Shown: positions 34,029 to 50,700 of the stretch, piece after piece
How positions within the stretch are numbered: the first letter of the stretch is position 1
Layout of the letters: every line of letters begins with the position of its first letter
DNA from: Trichoplax sp. H2
Lineage: Eukaryota; Placozoa; Uniplacotomia; Trichoplacea
Reading direction: 5' to 3'
Length of the DNA stretch: 64,000 nt
Assembly: GCA_003344405.1 (NCBI GenBank)
Contig: NOWV01000086.1
Location: 186,001 to 250,000, forward strand
Position numbers and translations under genes: made by a program
Notes under the pieces: model-generated
What the model saw: the letters and a program-made list of their open reading frames with translations, nothing else
What the model was told of the DNA's origin: nothing
Databases searched by the model: none

Positions 34029-34378
34029 TTGTACAGTACAGTCCTGTACGCAAAGTACTGTACTGTTGTACTGTAGGTATTTTTACAGTACCGTACAGTA
34101 CTGTATAAACTTGCAAGTCCGTCATATTGTACTCTACTGTACTACGCTTATATTAAACTCTTCTACGTTACATGCGCCAACTATCTGTCCGTCACTGCCG
34201 TCATTTTCCAAAATAGCGCTTTTTCAGCAAATGGCCTTGACGTATTTTACTGTACTGTACAGTATAGCGTCAACGCAGCCATGGGCTACTAAATATGCCC
34301 TTACAGATGCAGGGCCACACTGTTACACCTCGATGACATCGCACTCCAATGTCATCACTACTGTAATGTACTGTACTA
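34029..34378. repeat. TACAG/CTGTA array upstream of SRRT
   Basis: Clusters at 34029-34166, 34243-34265 and 34361-34378, ending ~300 bp before the SRRT ATG. The long open frame across this stretch translates into repeat-derived Tyr/Cys/Thr runs and is not a gene. Confidence 0.85.
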
Positions 34379-34679
34379 ACAACAAGCAAAAACTAACAGC
34401 CTTCAGTATCGTATATATTGTAGCGCAAGTCGGTTGACTAGCACGGTTCTTTGTTAGGTGCGTTCGCGATAACTAGTGTACGAGTAAAAGGCAGACATGT
34501 AGATAGATTTTACTTTATGCAAGGAGAAGATTTCATTGAATTTAGCTGAATATTACTGCTAGCTTTGTATAGCTGTAATTTTATTAACAAATATTACTTT
34601 CTACATACTCTTATTATGCCTACAATCACAGTTTCTGCATGTGGCAGAAGTGAAGAAGCTTAACTAAAATCCAACCAAC

Positions 34680-37600
34680 ATGGCCGACAGCGATGATGAT
34701 TACGATTCTAGAGAACGTGAACGCGATAAATTTCGCCGTGAAAGGAACGATTTAAATGATCGACAACGTAGCCGCGATGGCAGAGGCAGTGGTAGCAGTA
34801 GTTCGTATGATAAAAGACGGAATGATAGCTCATCATGGGATTCCCGACGTAATCGAAAACGTTCCTTTGATTATCGCGACTATGATCGAGGTCATGGAAG
34901 ATCTAATCGTGGTTCAAGTCCCCCCAGTAAAAGAAATCGAGACTGGTAAGCAAGCGTTATATTTCAGTTGGAAGACTAATTTGCAAAATGACACATACTT
35001 AAAAATACAAATTGAAGCTAAACATCTTTGATAGTGTTGTTCATTCGTAGTGAGACTCATTACCTGAAAGTAGGTGTTAGTAATGTACAGCACTTGTAGA
35101 ATCTCAATCATGGTATGCAGGCAGCGGTTCAGGATTCATGATGGCGGCAATAGTAGTAGTCATCAAGTATAAAAAGTAGCTTTCAATACATTTGTAATAC
35201 ATTTTTAGATTTTAATGTGTCAGTACCAATGATAGGCAACGCTCTAGCAGTTCCCGATTCATGATTGTGACAATAGTCATGAAGTATTAAAGTAGCTTTC
35301 GATACCTTGGTAATGCATTTTTAGATGTCTAATATGTTGGTCGTACATAGCGTGAAAGCTTGCGTAGCTGGCATTGCCTTCTTTTACTTGTTGTCAAGCT
35401 AAAATGCTATCAGTAGACATTAGTGTACTAATGTGAAGCTACAAGATTTTGACAGTCGGCATTTATGAATGCAATAGACTGATACACGTATTTCCCTGAT
35501 AGGATACGCTACGATACGCATAGTGTGTAACTGGATAGAAATGCATACTTATTAAGCATATTTATGTATTTCTATCCAATTGCTTAACTTTATAAAATGA
35601 ATACTTTACCTGAATCATGTAATAACTCCAGAATGAATTTATTTATTCTTAGAGAGCATCATTATCTACATAATGGTATGAGTATTTTACAATTGTCCAT
35701 TTACTAGATTCTATCGTGATATTTCGATAGACGAGCTACTATACATCGGAGCAAAAGTAATTCTAGCTGCAATATATTACTATATTGGTTTATTGCTCGT
35801 TATAAATGGCTACAATCTAGTGGATTGAAATTTGAAATATTGATAGGGAACAAGGTGTGGACCACTTCTATCGTGACGAATCTGAGAGACGTCTGCCTCC
35901 TTTACACCATCAACACCAGCCGGCCTATGAATATATGCCTAATTACGTCAATGACTTTCATCAGTTCAACTCTCGCCCGTAAGTTGATGTCGTTTAAAGA
36001 AATAGCACCTTTAAAAGCCATACTATTTACGGTGGTATGAGGGTGTTTAAGCAGTCAACGAATTCCATCGACTTTAGCTGTAGCATGAAAATAAAGTACT
36101 AACACAATCATGCGTGTAATTGCAGGGATACTTATGGTGGTAATGTTAGTAGTACTGGTAGTGCTGCAAGCATGATGACCTTCAAACAGTTTCTGAACAG
36201 TTTAAGTGATGAAATTGATGAAGAGGATGCTATTAAGAAATATAACGAATATAAATTAGATTATAAGAGAACTCACTGTAAGAAGTTTTTCATGATCCAC
36301 AAAGGGGAAGACTGGTAATTACAAATTGATGTAAAGCTGATTGCTAATTTCGTATTCGGGTTATACTTAACTGGAAATCCTCATAAATAAGTTAACAATA
36401 GCTTACGTTTTCTTCAGAAAGGATCGCTTAATATCTCTTGAAAAAATTGTGCAACCCTATCTTGTAGGTTTCGACAGAAATATCATCCGGTTGATTCTAG
36501 TGCTAAGACCGAATACTTGAAAGATAATGTAGTGAAAAGGCTGCTAACATTCATGGAAATGTATGATAATGACCGATTAAGTGATGTGCCATTGCATCAC
36601 GATAATACTATGAATGTTACGCGGATACTTGATGAATGTAAGTTTATGATATAGTAATGCATTATACAGTATTTTCTGATATTGTCGTTGTAGAATACGG
36701 TTAATCAACCTTCTTCTCCTTTAAAGTTGTGATTAGATTAGAAGGTGGAACCGATGATGATGCAGAGCTCCTGGACAACGAAGTACGAGAAACCGATGTT
36801 CCTGACAAACCCAAGGTTCTTAATAATATATATATTCATATTCCGTATATAAATTATCAAGCGAAGTAATAATATTTTTTGATTCGTAATTGATTATTAT
36901 TCAAGAACCGTAACGTGTAACTGTCATTCATTTTTATTAATTTATAATATGAAATCGTATTAAAACTTTAGCTTCAAACTGAAGCTACTGAAATAGAAGA
37001 AACTGGAAATGGTAATTACGGTATTGCTAGCGATTTAACTATACATTAACTGTACATGCATAAACAGCACCACAATGCCAAACTCTTATAACACTTGGAT
37101 TATATTTTAAAATACTTAGAATCAGATAGTGAGAACAAAGAAGATGCAGCGAAAGTAAGTATTAGCAGTACAGAAATTACTTTCTTGATTGGAAATGATC
37201 TTTGATGGTTATTGGTAGTTTTTCATTCGTATTAATCTATTTTAACAAGCCTTTTGACTTGTATTTTGATGTGTTTAGTTATATAATTATACAAACCTGA
37301 AGTCTTATATGTTTTATTAATGGAACAATTATGTGATTTTGCCACTAACTATACAGGATGAAACTGAAAGCCATGATTCAAAACGTGGAGGTGCTTACGA
37401 AACTGAAAGAAATTTTAAACATTATAATTAGTTATTCAGGACTTGTTCTAGATATAACTAGTAAAAATTTGTATTAATTTATTTCAATTTATTAACGTTT
37501 TGTGTGTTAGAAGATGACGAAGGTTACATAGAAGAGGTAATAAAATACAATATTTATTTTACGTATGTAAGGCAGGACTTATAATAATTATTTTCGTAAT

Positions 37601-40327
37601 CTTGATGCTTGGCAATTGTTAGGGCGATGATGAAAATGATAGTAAACGGAGAGAAAATCTTGATATGAGCAAGGTATGCAGATATTCTTTTGGTTCGTAA
37701 TAGTGATGATAACTTACAACGAATGACCTAACCAACTAACCACTGTACACTATACAGCGAGTCATGGACTATTAGGCCATCTTGTTAATTCATATTAACT
37801 CATGTGGTTGGTTAGTTAATTAGGTCAATTGGCTGTTAGTTGACATCACTAGTTTACAATTTGAGGGATACCTAGCATTAATTTTGAAATAATTAATAGG
37901 TTGCCTTCATGTTATATTTAGCAATACATGCATTTGCTTAATAAAATATTTTCCCAATGGAATATTCTTTAGAATTCTAACAGCAATGAAATAGGTGACG
38001 TCAAACGTAGAAAATTTCACAAAAATTTATCGATATTTTTGCGAAATTTAGCACCAGTTATCTCAAAGACTGACATCGAATCGGTGTGACATTTAATTGA
38101 TATGCCTTTCATATCTTTATATTAATCTCTTTTCTATGTTGTATATTCTATATTATTTCTATCAGATCTAGGAAGACTTAACTTTTACCTTCATTTATTA
38201 GGTAGTTTCCCAGTATGAAGGTTTTATTCGGGTGGCTGTTGGCGAAGTAATGCCAGATAAAAGGTAAGGAGAATTTTAAGTTTTAAGTTGCATTATATGT
38301 TAATGATTTCTTAACAACCTAATGATTAATAATTTTAATAGATTTTACAGACATGCTTGGGCTACTTTTGAAAGTACTGTCGATATTAGAAAAACTTGTA
38401 ATAAAATCAACGGGTCAAAAGTTTGTATCTCTTTTTAGTTTACTTGAATGGTACAGTACGGATACTAGTTACTGATTCTTTAATCATTATTTGTTTTAGA
38501 TTCGCAAGTTTGAATTGTATGCAACTTTAAATAGGGAGCTTAATCGTCGTATACGTTCGATTGCTGGTTATGCTGCGCATAAACCTTGTGTAGAAAATGA
38601 CATTATGTTAGCATCAAAGCTAGCAAAATTCTTAGATAACAAATATTCGTTATGGATTAGCGAAAAGGTATAATTTGGATAAGATTATTACTAGGAACAA
38701 TGTTAATTCCTCCTTTGTAACATAGCAGGCAATTATGGTATTCGAACACAAAAATTAAATGAATATAATATCAAATTATTTTTAGAAACATCCAGAACTG
38801 CTGGCTTTAAACTATGAGACTAATCCGATTTTAGAAAAGATCGATAAACTAAGCCTGCCAGAAAGCGAAGAATTGCAGGAAGATGAAGATAGCAATACGG
38901 AATATGATGTAGATGTTAATAAAGATCTTCTGCAGGTATGGAAACACCAGTTTTATTTATACTTCGCATAATTTGTTCTATACATAATGGAGTTTTAATT
39001 GTGATACAGGTATTGGATCGACTACTCCTGTATTTACGCCTAGTACATTCAGTCGATTACTATGGTGGTTCTGAGTATATTTATGAAGACGATATGCCAC
39101 ATCGTTGCGGCATATTGACAGTTCGTGGGAAATCAGCTCCAAAAATACAATATAAAGAAAGTGTGTATTATTACTATGATATGATATTTTAATGCCTCAG
39201 TTGTTACCAGGTTATTTATCTGTTTAAGATATTAGTGAATGTGCGGTGTATTAGATCATTAACAATCTAACATTTTCGTACTTTATATCGAACCTAGTTA
39301 AATATTGGAAAGATAGTATGGCCAAAAAAACAAGTCCTCGATTTCAAGAGCCACCAGCTCGTTTGACTGACAAAGAGTGTGAACAGTTAGGATCAAAAGA
39401 TCCGGAAAAATATCCTCTACAGTTTCATGATGTTGTTTATTATATGATATATATATAATCAACTAATGATATATTTTCAGTTTTGTTACAAATAAATTCC
39501 TTAACCACATAGCTACGGAAGTGGAAGCTTTCATTAAAGAAAATACTAAAGAGCTGTCGTCAGAAAAATGGTTATGTCCATTAAGTGGTAAAAAATTTCG
39601 TGGCCCTGAATTTGTAAAGAAGCACATATTTAATAAACATTCTGATAAAGTCGATGAAGTGCGGGCTGAGGTATCATTAAGTTACGACGAAAGTATTGGT
39701 TACTTTTAGATATTATCTACATACAGTAGTATAGATCCAATTCATTATCTTTCTTCTGATACCATATTTTAAAATACAAGTTCAATTTTATTCAAGGTTG
39801 AGTTCTTTCATAACTTCTTGCGAGATCCTAATCGCCCGGAGGAAGTCGAACCTAGTCTTAACAGACGTTCTGGTACAGGAAATGCCAGAGGACCACCTCC
39901 TCCACCTTTGGGTTGGCCGCGCCCTATGAACTGGGGTCCACCTGTTCAGCCGCCATTAATGATGAATGATGGTTAGCGCTTGCAGTTTTTATGTATATGA
40001 TTTGGTGAAAATATTGATACAAACTTTCTTTGATCACTGGGTTATATAAAACAATCTTGATTGAATTTAAAATTTCAGGGAGAAGGCCTCCTTTCGGATC
40101 TTATCCGGCAGCTCCGCCAATGCCTCCTCGTATGAGGCCATCTCCATCTAGCAGGTACCAATTATATATCTCGTGTAAATGACGTTCTTTCTAGTACGTT
40201 TTCATAGTTATTTATTACACAAAATTACATGAATATCCATATAATATATTTTAGGCATCGATCTGATCCAAGAAAACTTCTCAATTATCATGATCTTGAT
40301 GCTCCAGATGAAAATGATCTTTATTAA
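34680..40327 (+). CDS. SRRT: SRRT/ARS2 (Serrate), nuclear cap-binding adaptor, 796 aa
   Basis: Twenty-one exons: 34680-34945, 35847-35978, 36126-36314, 36468-36637, 36727-36815, 36972-37011, 37120-37154, 37357-37390, 37511-37536, 37623-37673, 37973-38083, 38202-38263, 38342-38420, 38500-38667, 38786-38935, 39010-39160, 39298-39421, 39481-39670, 39797-39971, 40079-40154, 40255-40327. Landmarks: N-terminal [20 protein letters not shown]; core [20 protein letters not shown] and [10 protein letters not shown]; an acidic linker on five tiny exons; an atypical RRM ([17 protein letters not shown] ... AWATFES); [19 protein letters not shown]2H2 finger [15 protein letters not shown]...HIFNKH; C-terminal [16 protein letters not shown], the cap-binding-complex peptide. 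ARS2 couples capped RNAs to processing, export or decay. Length is close to the 876 aa human protein. Confidence 0.96.
35140..35335. repeat. Two diverged ~95-bp direct repeats in SRRT intron 1
   Basis: GATTCATGATGGCGGCAATAG...TTTTTAGATTTTAATGTG, from about 35130 to 35220, recurs as GATTCATGATTGTGACAATAG...TTTTTAGATGTCTAATATG, from about 35258 to 35335, with substitutions and small indels. Confidence 0.7.
37725..37826. repeat. Imperfect inverted repeat in SRRT intron 10
   Basis: GACCTAACCAACTAACC near 37725-37743 pairs with GGTTGGTTAGTTAATTAGGTC at 37804-37826, with a few mismatches and a 4-nt bulge. The loop is ~60 nt. It lies in the intron before the RRM exon. Confidence 0.6.
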
Positions 40328-41765
40328 TTGAAATACTTTTAGAATATTAATGATGCCTTTAGCCTATCACGACTTTTCGATTCCTATAACCAACCTGTTA
40401 TGTTTTTAGAATGTTGTTCTTGTAAGACGTTACTTCTACGCGTATACGCAATCAAGCAATACATAAATTTGTAGCTATAATCTTCACATGAAAGAATATT
40501 ACTATGTACTGCTCTTTCCAGTAATGATATGTGCATCATTCGAAATTTTATTATACGATAAAACATTAAAATTGAAGTGCAACATAAAATTGTCTCATGT
40601 TTTAACATCAGATACTGATCGGAAACTCAAAATACTTATGCATATGACATTCTACGAGCATGTTTTTATTTCTAGGGTATTCTTTTTTTGGGCACTATTG
40701 CATATTGACCTTCAAATTATGATCTGTACAAGATGGAGTTCTATTCATAAACAATACAGAGCAGGGATTATAACTATCTACTCTAGCCATAGTTGTTAAT
40801 TAGAATGTTATTAGTCATCAAGATAACAATGAGTGTAAGCAAGATTTGCGAATTAGGCAAGCAGCAGCATAACATCTTGAGATTTTAATTATTATGACAG
40901 GTATTACTATTTCGCCTTTGAACTATACACTTATTATATTATATTTATGAGCCATAATCATGACGTGCACGACTTGTAGAGTGACGTATGACTAGTCATA
41001 ACTAGCTCAACACATTTACATACATTAATATTGGCGCTACATGAAATTATGATACTGTAAAATCACTTGTGAACAGTAGGCAAAGACGGTCATTTACTAT
41101 GGCTTTAAGTAGCAAAGCTTAACCACACTTTTTAGTGGTTATCTTGCTCATGTTATTCCTCTTGATATGATGAACCTGCTCAGGTCAAGTTTGTAATGAT
41201 TAAATAATCTAGAATGTTTTGCGATGATTTACTTATTGACACCAGCAATACATGATTTCAAATCAATGTTTACGTTTAAACTTGAAGGGGACTATCTAAT
41301 GAACATTGCACGTATATGTGAACAATCATTCATTCAATTTTTGTTATCTCCAGAGTCACAAAGACATATAGACTGCAAATTAACAAAAAATTATAAAATT
41401 TCAACAACTTTGTAAAATGAAGTAGTGCTGTATACAGTATTTAAAAACAACATGCTGTATGGTATGTGTATTCCTTGAACGTCAGTATAGTAAACTTCCC
41501 AATTTTCAATATGATACAGTTTGTGAGTTATAAATGTATATATACTGTACTTATATATAATTAATTAACAAGTACTTGGTATATCATTTGTACTTGCGTA
41601 TGGCAGTGTGCAAATAAGCTGTTACTTTTATGGCTTTCTGTCGTTCAACAGTAGGATAAAATAAACGAAGCTTAAAAAGTGCTTTTGATATCTTTAATTA
41701 AAAGTCTTGATTAATGTTGCATTTTTTAGTGGTAGTTTGTCTGTCTGTCTGTAACCTTTCTTTAT
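40328..41765. other. SRRT 3' region and spacer, no gene seen
   Basis: This contains the SRRT 3' UTR. A 103-codon open frame at 40488-40799 has no recognisable motif and lies in AT-rich sequence, so it is treated as chance. Confidence 0.45.
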
Positions 41766-42440
41766 ACTGTACTGTACAGTGTACAGTACTATACAGGACA
41801 GCACTTACTGTACTTTACATTGTACTGTACAGTATAGTACTGTACTGTACAGTAGTTCATGATTGTGCATTACACGGTATAAAGTTACTGAACCTCTGAC
41901 AGGTCTACGACAAATGGTAATACCATGTGTTAAATGAGCACATTATCGTAAACCGTCAGCAAAGTGACAGGAGTTTGCACTAGTACTACACAAAACGAAA
42001 CCAATCTAGCAGCTAATTTGGACATCGATCACGGACAGTGCAATGTACTGTTACAGACATATGATTCAGTTAAAATTGGCAGTAAAATAATCAGCCTCCA
42101 TATTATGTTATTAGTACTGTACCTTGTTGTCAACAACTGTTAGCAGTCATATTTCTTTCTTCTTTTAGTAGTCTGTGGTCTCACAGTCATTCATTTTACA
42201 CTGTACAGTACAGTGTACAGTGACAGTACTGTACAGTGAGTGTACTGTACGTACAGTACAGCGTACAATGTACAGTACTTTACAGGCCTTTACGTACTGT
42301 AGGCCGTTACACCGTACTGTACTGGACAGCGTACAGTACCGCACATTACCCTACTTACCGCATGTCTGTTCGCTAGATCAAAAGCTAATGAACCATTTGG
42401 TCACTTTTGGTCACAGGTCCACTCTACCTACAGTACTATA
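41766..42440. repeat. TACAG/CTGTA arrays upstream of CCDC43
   Basis: Dense pentamer runs at 41766-41854 and 42199-42345, with scattered words up to ~42440. The right end lies ~180-280 bp before the CCDC43 ATG. Confidence 0.88.
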
Positions 42441-42619
42441 GAGTCTACAGTAGATAGCAATGAGCTGAGTCTTGCAAGTTTTATTGCATTTCCTTGGATT
42501 TGTTATTCACCATCAATCGAAATTTTTGATCATAGTTAGATACATATATGTAGCAAGCGAGAATAGGAATCGTAACTAAACTGGATAGTACAATTTGACA
42601 ACGGAAAGACAGTTTGTAG

Positions 42620-44609
42620 ATGGCATCCCAATTCAATGAATGGCTCAGCCATCGCCTGCAAGCTATTGGTCTTGATGGTGAAGTGATGGCTAATTACATC
42701 ATAGCAGCTTTGGAGCAAGAAAGTGATGATAAATATGAATGTGTGCTTGAAATACTGACTGATTTTACGGTAACATTTAATTATTAAGTGATCGTAAGTT
42801 ATTACAGAACGTATCTAAATCTAGACTGATAAGCTACACAGAATATAAAAGTATATGTGTCAGCATACTCGCCGACATATGCGTATCGTATACTGTAGTA
42901 CATAGTGACGGAGATGTAGAGTAGAACTATTACGCTTGTGAATTAACGTTAATCTTAACCTTAAGTCCTTAACCTTAATAGATTGCATTACAGTATTGCG
43001 ATACAATAGTTTGACTTATATTTATTCTTATGCTCCTATAACATGGAACAATTTGATATCATGTGTTTAGCGGAAATACATCCAGAACACAAAATTACAG
43101 AAATTGGCATTTTGCAAATGAAATTCCGTAACAATATTCTCACATCTTTGCTTTTAGCATATTATTACCGCCACAACTCTATTAAATGATAGATGTATAT
43201 GCAATCAGTATTCCGGTTAAAACCGTTTTCCTACACACATCTTGCTCTAGTTACAAACGCTGTGATTTGTACGCATTTAGTAAAACGAAAAACCTTTGAT
43301 AACCTGGATTGTTGCTGCGTAATTTAGGAACAGTCAATGGATGAATTAGCGAAAGAAATCGTCGATAAGTGGACTGAAAGTCCATCAGATGATGCTAGAC
43401 TCGGTAAATTAACAATTATGATATATGATTGCTCCAATACAAATATTTGATATGATATTACAGTATGCTTGAAATAAAATTGTTCTTATTACTGTAATCA
43501 TGAATATGATATCCTTTAGTATGCCATCTTTATGAATCAAAGCATTTACTTTTTGATAATTAATTATATATATATATATACAGCATATACGAGTATATAT
43601 ATTATTTAGGGCAGTAACTGCACCATATAGTCAATGATAGTAATATGTTTTATGATTCATAGAATGCAGCCTTTCCAAGACTGCAGAAGGAAGCATCAAT
43701 ATAGAATCGGCATTAAAAAGCGCCATTTCTGATATCGCTACAGTTCAAATACACGAGAGAAATGTAATGGATCAGAAGGAGAAAACAGTATGCGAACGTT
43801 ACGGCTACGAAAGTACAGGAGGAGCGGTCGAAAGGGGATCATATCCTGATTTAAAAGGCTTATTACTGCAGGCAATCATGAATCGATGAAATGTTACAAT
43901 TACCGAAGTTATACAATAATATAATCAGATTACTAAAGCATCAGATGTGAAATACTTCAGCATCAGTTCTCAGTGCAAATGCTGTTTGACCAGATTAATA
44001 TCAAGTATTTGATCACTTAGGGTAGTGAATGATCATTAATTTCATATTACATCGAAGTTATTTGTACATTCCGTAATAGATACCTTTCTTTCAAATCGTG
44101 TCAAGTTAGCAATTGTATTGATATTTATGCAATTCAGAACGCTACCTTAACTTTACGAAATGATGACGATGATTTATCGGACAATATGATCTCAGGTATT
44201 TTAAAACCTTGACAATAATTCTATATTTATAATCTAACAATCATGATAGATTATGACAGCTGCTGTTTATCAAACGGTCCATAAAATAGTTATAGGATTT
44301 ATTACAGATATTATAATTATCAAATAATAATGAGCTCGTAAGAAATTAAACTAGAAAATATTTTGACAACTAATGCTTCTTTTCTTTCTCTCGAATCATT
44401 CGTACAATCAATTGTATTTAGATTTCCACCCTAATACCAACACTGCGGCTGTCGCTGTAGAAGAGCGTCACAAGCGAGAAGAGCAGAAGGCTTCACATGC
44501 AGCGCGTGTAGAAAGGGATAAAATTAATAGGCAAAAAGAGAAACAGAAAGTTGCAGATAGAAAAGAAAGAGAAAAAAAGAGAACGCAAAAGAGAGAAAGA
44601 AGGCGTTAG
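42620..44609 (+). CDS. CCDC43: CCDC43 family protein, 211 aa
   Basis: Exons: 42620-42769, 43328-43403, 43663-43826, 44138-44195, 44422-44609. The N-terminal helical PWI-like region reads FNEWLSHRLQAIGLDGEVMANYI and continues DELAKEIVDKWTE. The C-terminal lysine- and arginine-rich coiled coil ends REKKRTQKRERRR, as in the 224 aa human CCDC43. An acidic patch (RNDDDDLSDN) precedes it. Vertebrate CCDC43 has no firmly established biochemical role. Intron 3 needs a gtcgaa donor at 43827 to keep frame; the alternative is a GC donor a few codons later, so the last ~10 residues of exon 3 are uncertain. Its promoter side carries the pentamer arrays, and it is tail-to-tail with NDUFV1. Confidence 0.88.
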
Positions 44610-46140
44610 TCATTGTGACATCTTCATAGAAATTTTAGCGAACGTTAACAGTTTTCCTGCGTTTTACCGACTATGTCGGAAGTCTAGCCAGTAACAATGC
44701 ATGCTCAATTGCATATACGAAGAGGGTTGACAGCTTTGTGTAGTATATTAATATCATATATTTTATTATTAGGACTACAGACCTTTTATTTTATCATATC
44801 TACTTTTGTTTACGCCAATTATTCTGTAATATTTTCTTATGAAGAATTATACTAATAGCTGAGATTTCAAAATTTAGTGTTTGGTTACAATACTCTACAC
44901 CAGGAATGTTAATACCATAAAGTTGCTATTATACAACATAATTTCAGAAATTATTTCATAATAGTCCTTTCATCTTGTAGTCTGGATTGCACGATTAACA
45001 CAGTCATTAATTTTCTGTCAAGTTGTACAAACTTTTTCTCACGATTGTCAGACAAAATGCAATTTTTTAGGTTGATACGATGCTTAAGTTGTATAATACT
45101 TTCGATGACTTTTTAATGCTGTATACTACTATCATTTGCGTATTTACTAGTGACAGTAGCGGTATTTTATGCTAGGATTTAAAAATAAATATAACGATAT
45201 TAATTAACTAGGTAATTCCAGCGTTCACATTGCTTAGAATTACAGGTACATATTTATTGTTATCTAACGAAATATAGTTAATAAAAATTTAATTTCAATG
45301 CTGCGCTGTTTGGTTGCTTTCATTTTAATTAGGTGTAAGCTGATGAAACCAATGCTTACTCTGTCATTGTAATAGACCTTGGAACATACGTTACACTGTA
45401 CAACATACAACTAGTTTAGATATTTAAATAGTTAATTTAAATAGTATCGCCTTATCAGATACTGAAAAATTTAAAACTATACAATTGATTGAACACGAAT
45501 TAATTTACAGTAAATAACGATTCCATAGCCAGATCAAGTACTAACGCTGGATAGATATAAGTACGCTTATATCATGTTATGGAGCTGTCAATATAGAAAT
45601 TTTATTTTATAACAGACCAGCAACACCAGCTCATTAAATTGTCCAATTCATATAACTTCAGATTATCAAGATTCTATTCCATGAACAGAACAATTTTTGC
45701 AGGTTATGATCTAATAAGTAGTCAATCTATCTTATAGCATTACAGATTACATTATTTTCGTTCTTGACCACAATTTGCAATTGAATGGTAAAATTCAATC
45801 ACGACTAATAACTAAAATAAGATTTTCTATCCGTATTTATCTAATTGGAGAAAAGGCATTAATTGTAACGGGTATAGTTTTATTTAAAAGCAGTAATTAG
45901 ACAGGTAATTTTCTCGTCATCTATTAGTTGACAATATAATCATCTAACAAATCAATTACAGACTGGAGTTATAGAACATACGAGTGTGTGTAAAAGCTTT
46001 ATTAAATTCTTCGTCCTGAATAAATTGCCTTGTATTACGTTACCAACAAATGTAAGCAATGCTACTGAACGGCGACGTAAATTAAACTAAATACCGCATA
46101 ATATTTTATAAAATACGTTACATATATTTCACATCTTAAT
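44610..46140. other. Tail-to-tail spacer, no gene seen
   Basis: The spacer lies between the 3' ends of CCDC43 (+) and NDUFV1 (-). It is AT-rich with no recognisable exon and no pentamer array. Confidence 0.5.
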
Positions 46141-49645
<3,505 letters not shown>

Positions 49646-49665
49646 GTTAGAAATTGAACGAACAC

Positions 49666-50700
49666 TCTATACAGTACAGTACTTTACCGTAAGTTACAGT
49701 ACATAATACTGTAGCAAACCAAGTTAGCGGCTGGTGCCTACTGTACTGTACTGTACAGTACTCTACAGTACGGTACTCTACAGTACTACAGTATACTGTA
49801 CTGTACAGTATAACATTTAGTACGCAGTCCAGACTGTGTGGTACAGTACGGTGCACTGTAACTCGAGTAAAAAAAAATCACGTGATGAGAGAACGAACTA
49901 CAGTCTCTACTGTATTGCAGTGATCCGAAGCAGTCACCGGATCACCGCTAAAATGCAACCATACAGTACAGTACAGTACAGTACTGTACATGTGAAACGC
50001 GTGACGTTGGCGGACGCCTATTTTGCTGTACAGTACAGTACAGTATTTCGTCGATTTGAAAAGAATCAACCATTGATCTTAATAAGCAAATTCCGATTCG
50101 AAGTCGTTCAAAGTAGTTACATTGATTATTCCTTAATAGCTTTACTGTATTTTTTCTTCAAATATATATTGTCCGAAAGTGATCAGTTATTGTGTTACGC
50201 ACTGTATGCTGTACCTTATACATTTTGTATATTCCATAATGTGCACTAGTCGTCACTGAGCATCCCGGAAAGAGATACAGAATGCATCTATGGAAGCTGT
50301 TCAGCTATCTATGCTTATATCATCAATCACAATCATCCGATCGAAATCAATCAAGATGTCGTGTAATCTGCTGAAGCATATCATCAACACAGCAATAGTC
50401 GTATAAAACCAGTTGCAGTCACAAGATTTAGAAGACTAGTGAACGCATATGGATTTCAACTAGCCTTTTATATCAATGTTTTCTGTGCTTCGCTTATGGG
50501 ACAAGATTTACAGTACAGTACTGCAACGTACCGTACACTGTACTGTACAGTACAGTACGGTACCAGGAACTTCTCAACTTTACAGTACTGTACAGTACAG
50601 TACAACTGCAACTCAGAAGTTGAACTACAGTACAGTACATACAGTACAGTACTGTACTGTACTGTATAGTATACTGTACTGTACTGTACAGTACTGTAGT
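49666..50700. repeat. TACAG/CTGTA arrays upstream of NDUFV1
   Basis: Clusters at 49666-49700, 49738-49812, 49838-49860, 49963-49992, 50025-50045 and 50507-50700. The last includes a perfect 22-bp palindrome, (TACAG)2-TA-(CTGTA)2, at 50640-50661, identical to the one at 19306-19327. Overlapping open frames on both strands encode only repeat-derived Tyr/Ser/Thr/Val runs. Confidence 0.9.

Noticed and set aside
33970-34437. 155-codon plus-strand open frame upstream of SRRT
   Set aside because: It runs across the pentamer array, and its Tyr/Cys/Thr-rich product follows the repeat; no domain motif.
40488-40799. 103-codon frame after SRRT
   Set aside because: AT-rich 3' region with hydrophobic random composition; no family resemblance and no supporting splice context.
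42175-42441. 88-codon frame before CCDC43
   Set aside because: Array-derived, low-complexity translation; the real CCDC43 start with family similarity is at 42620.
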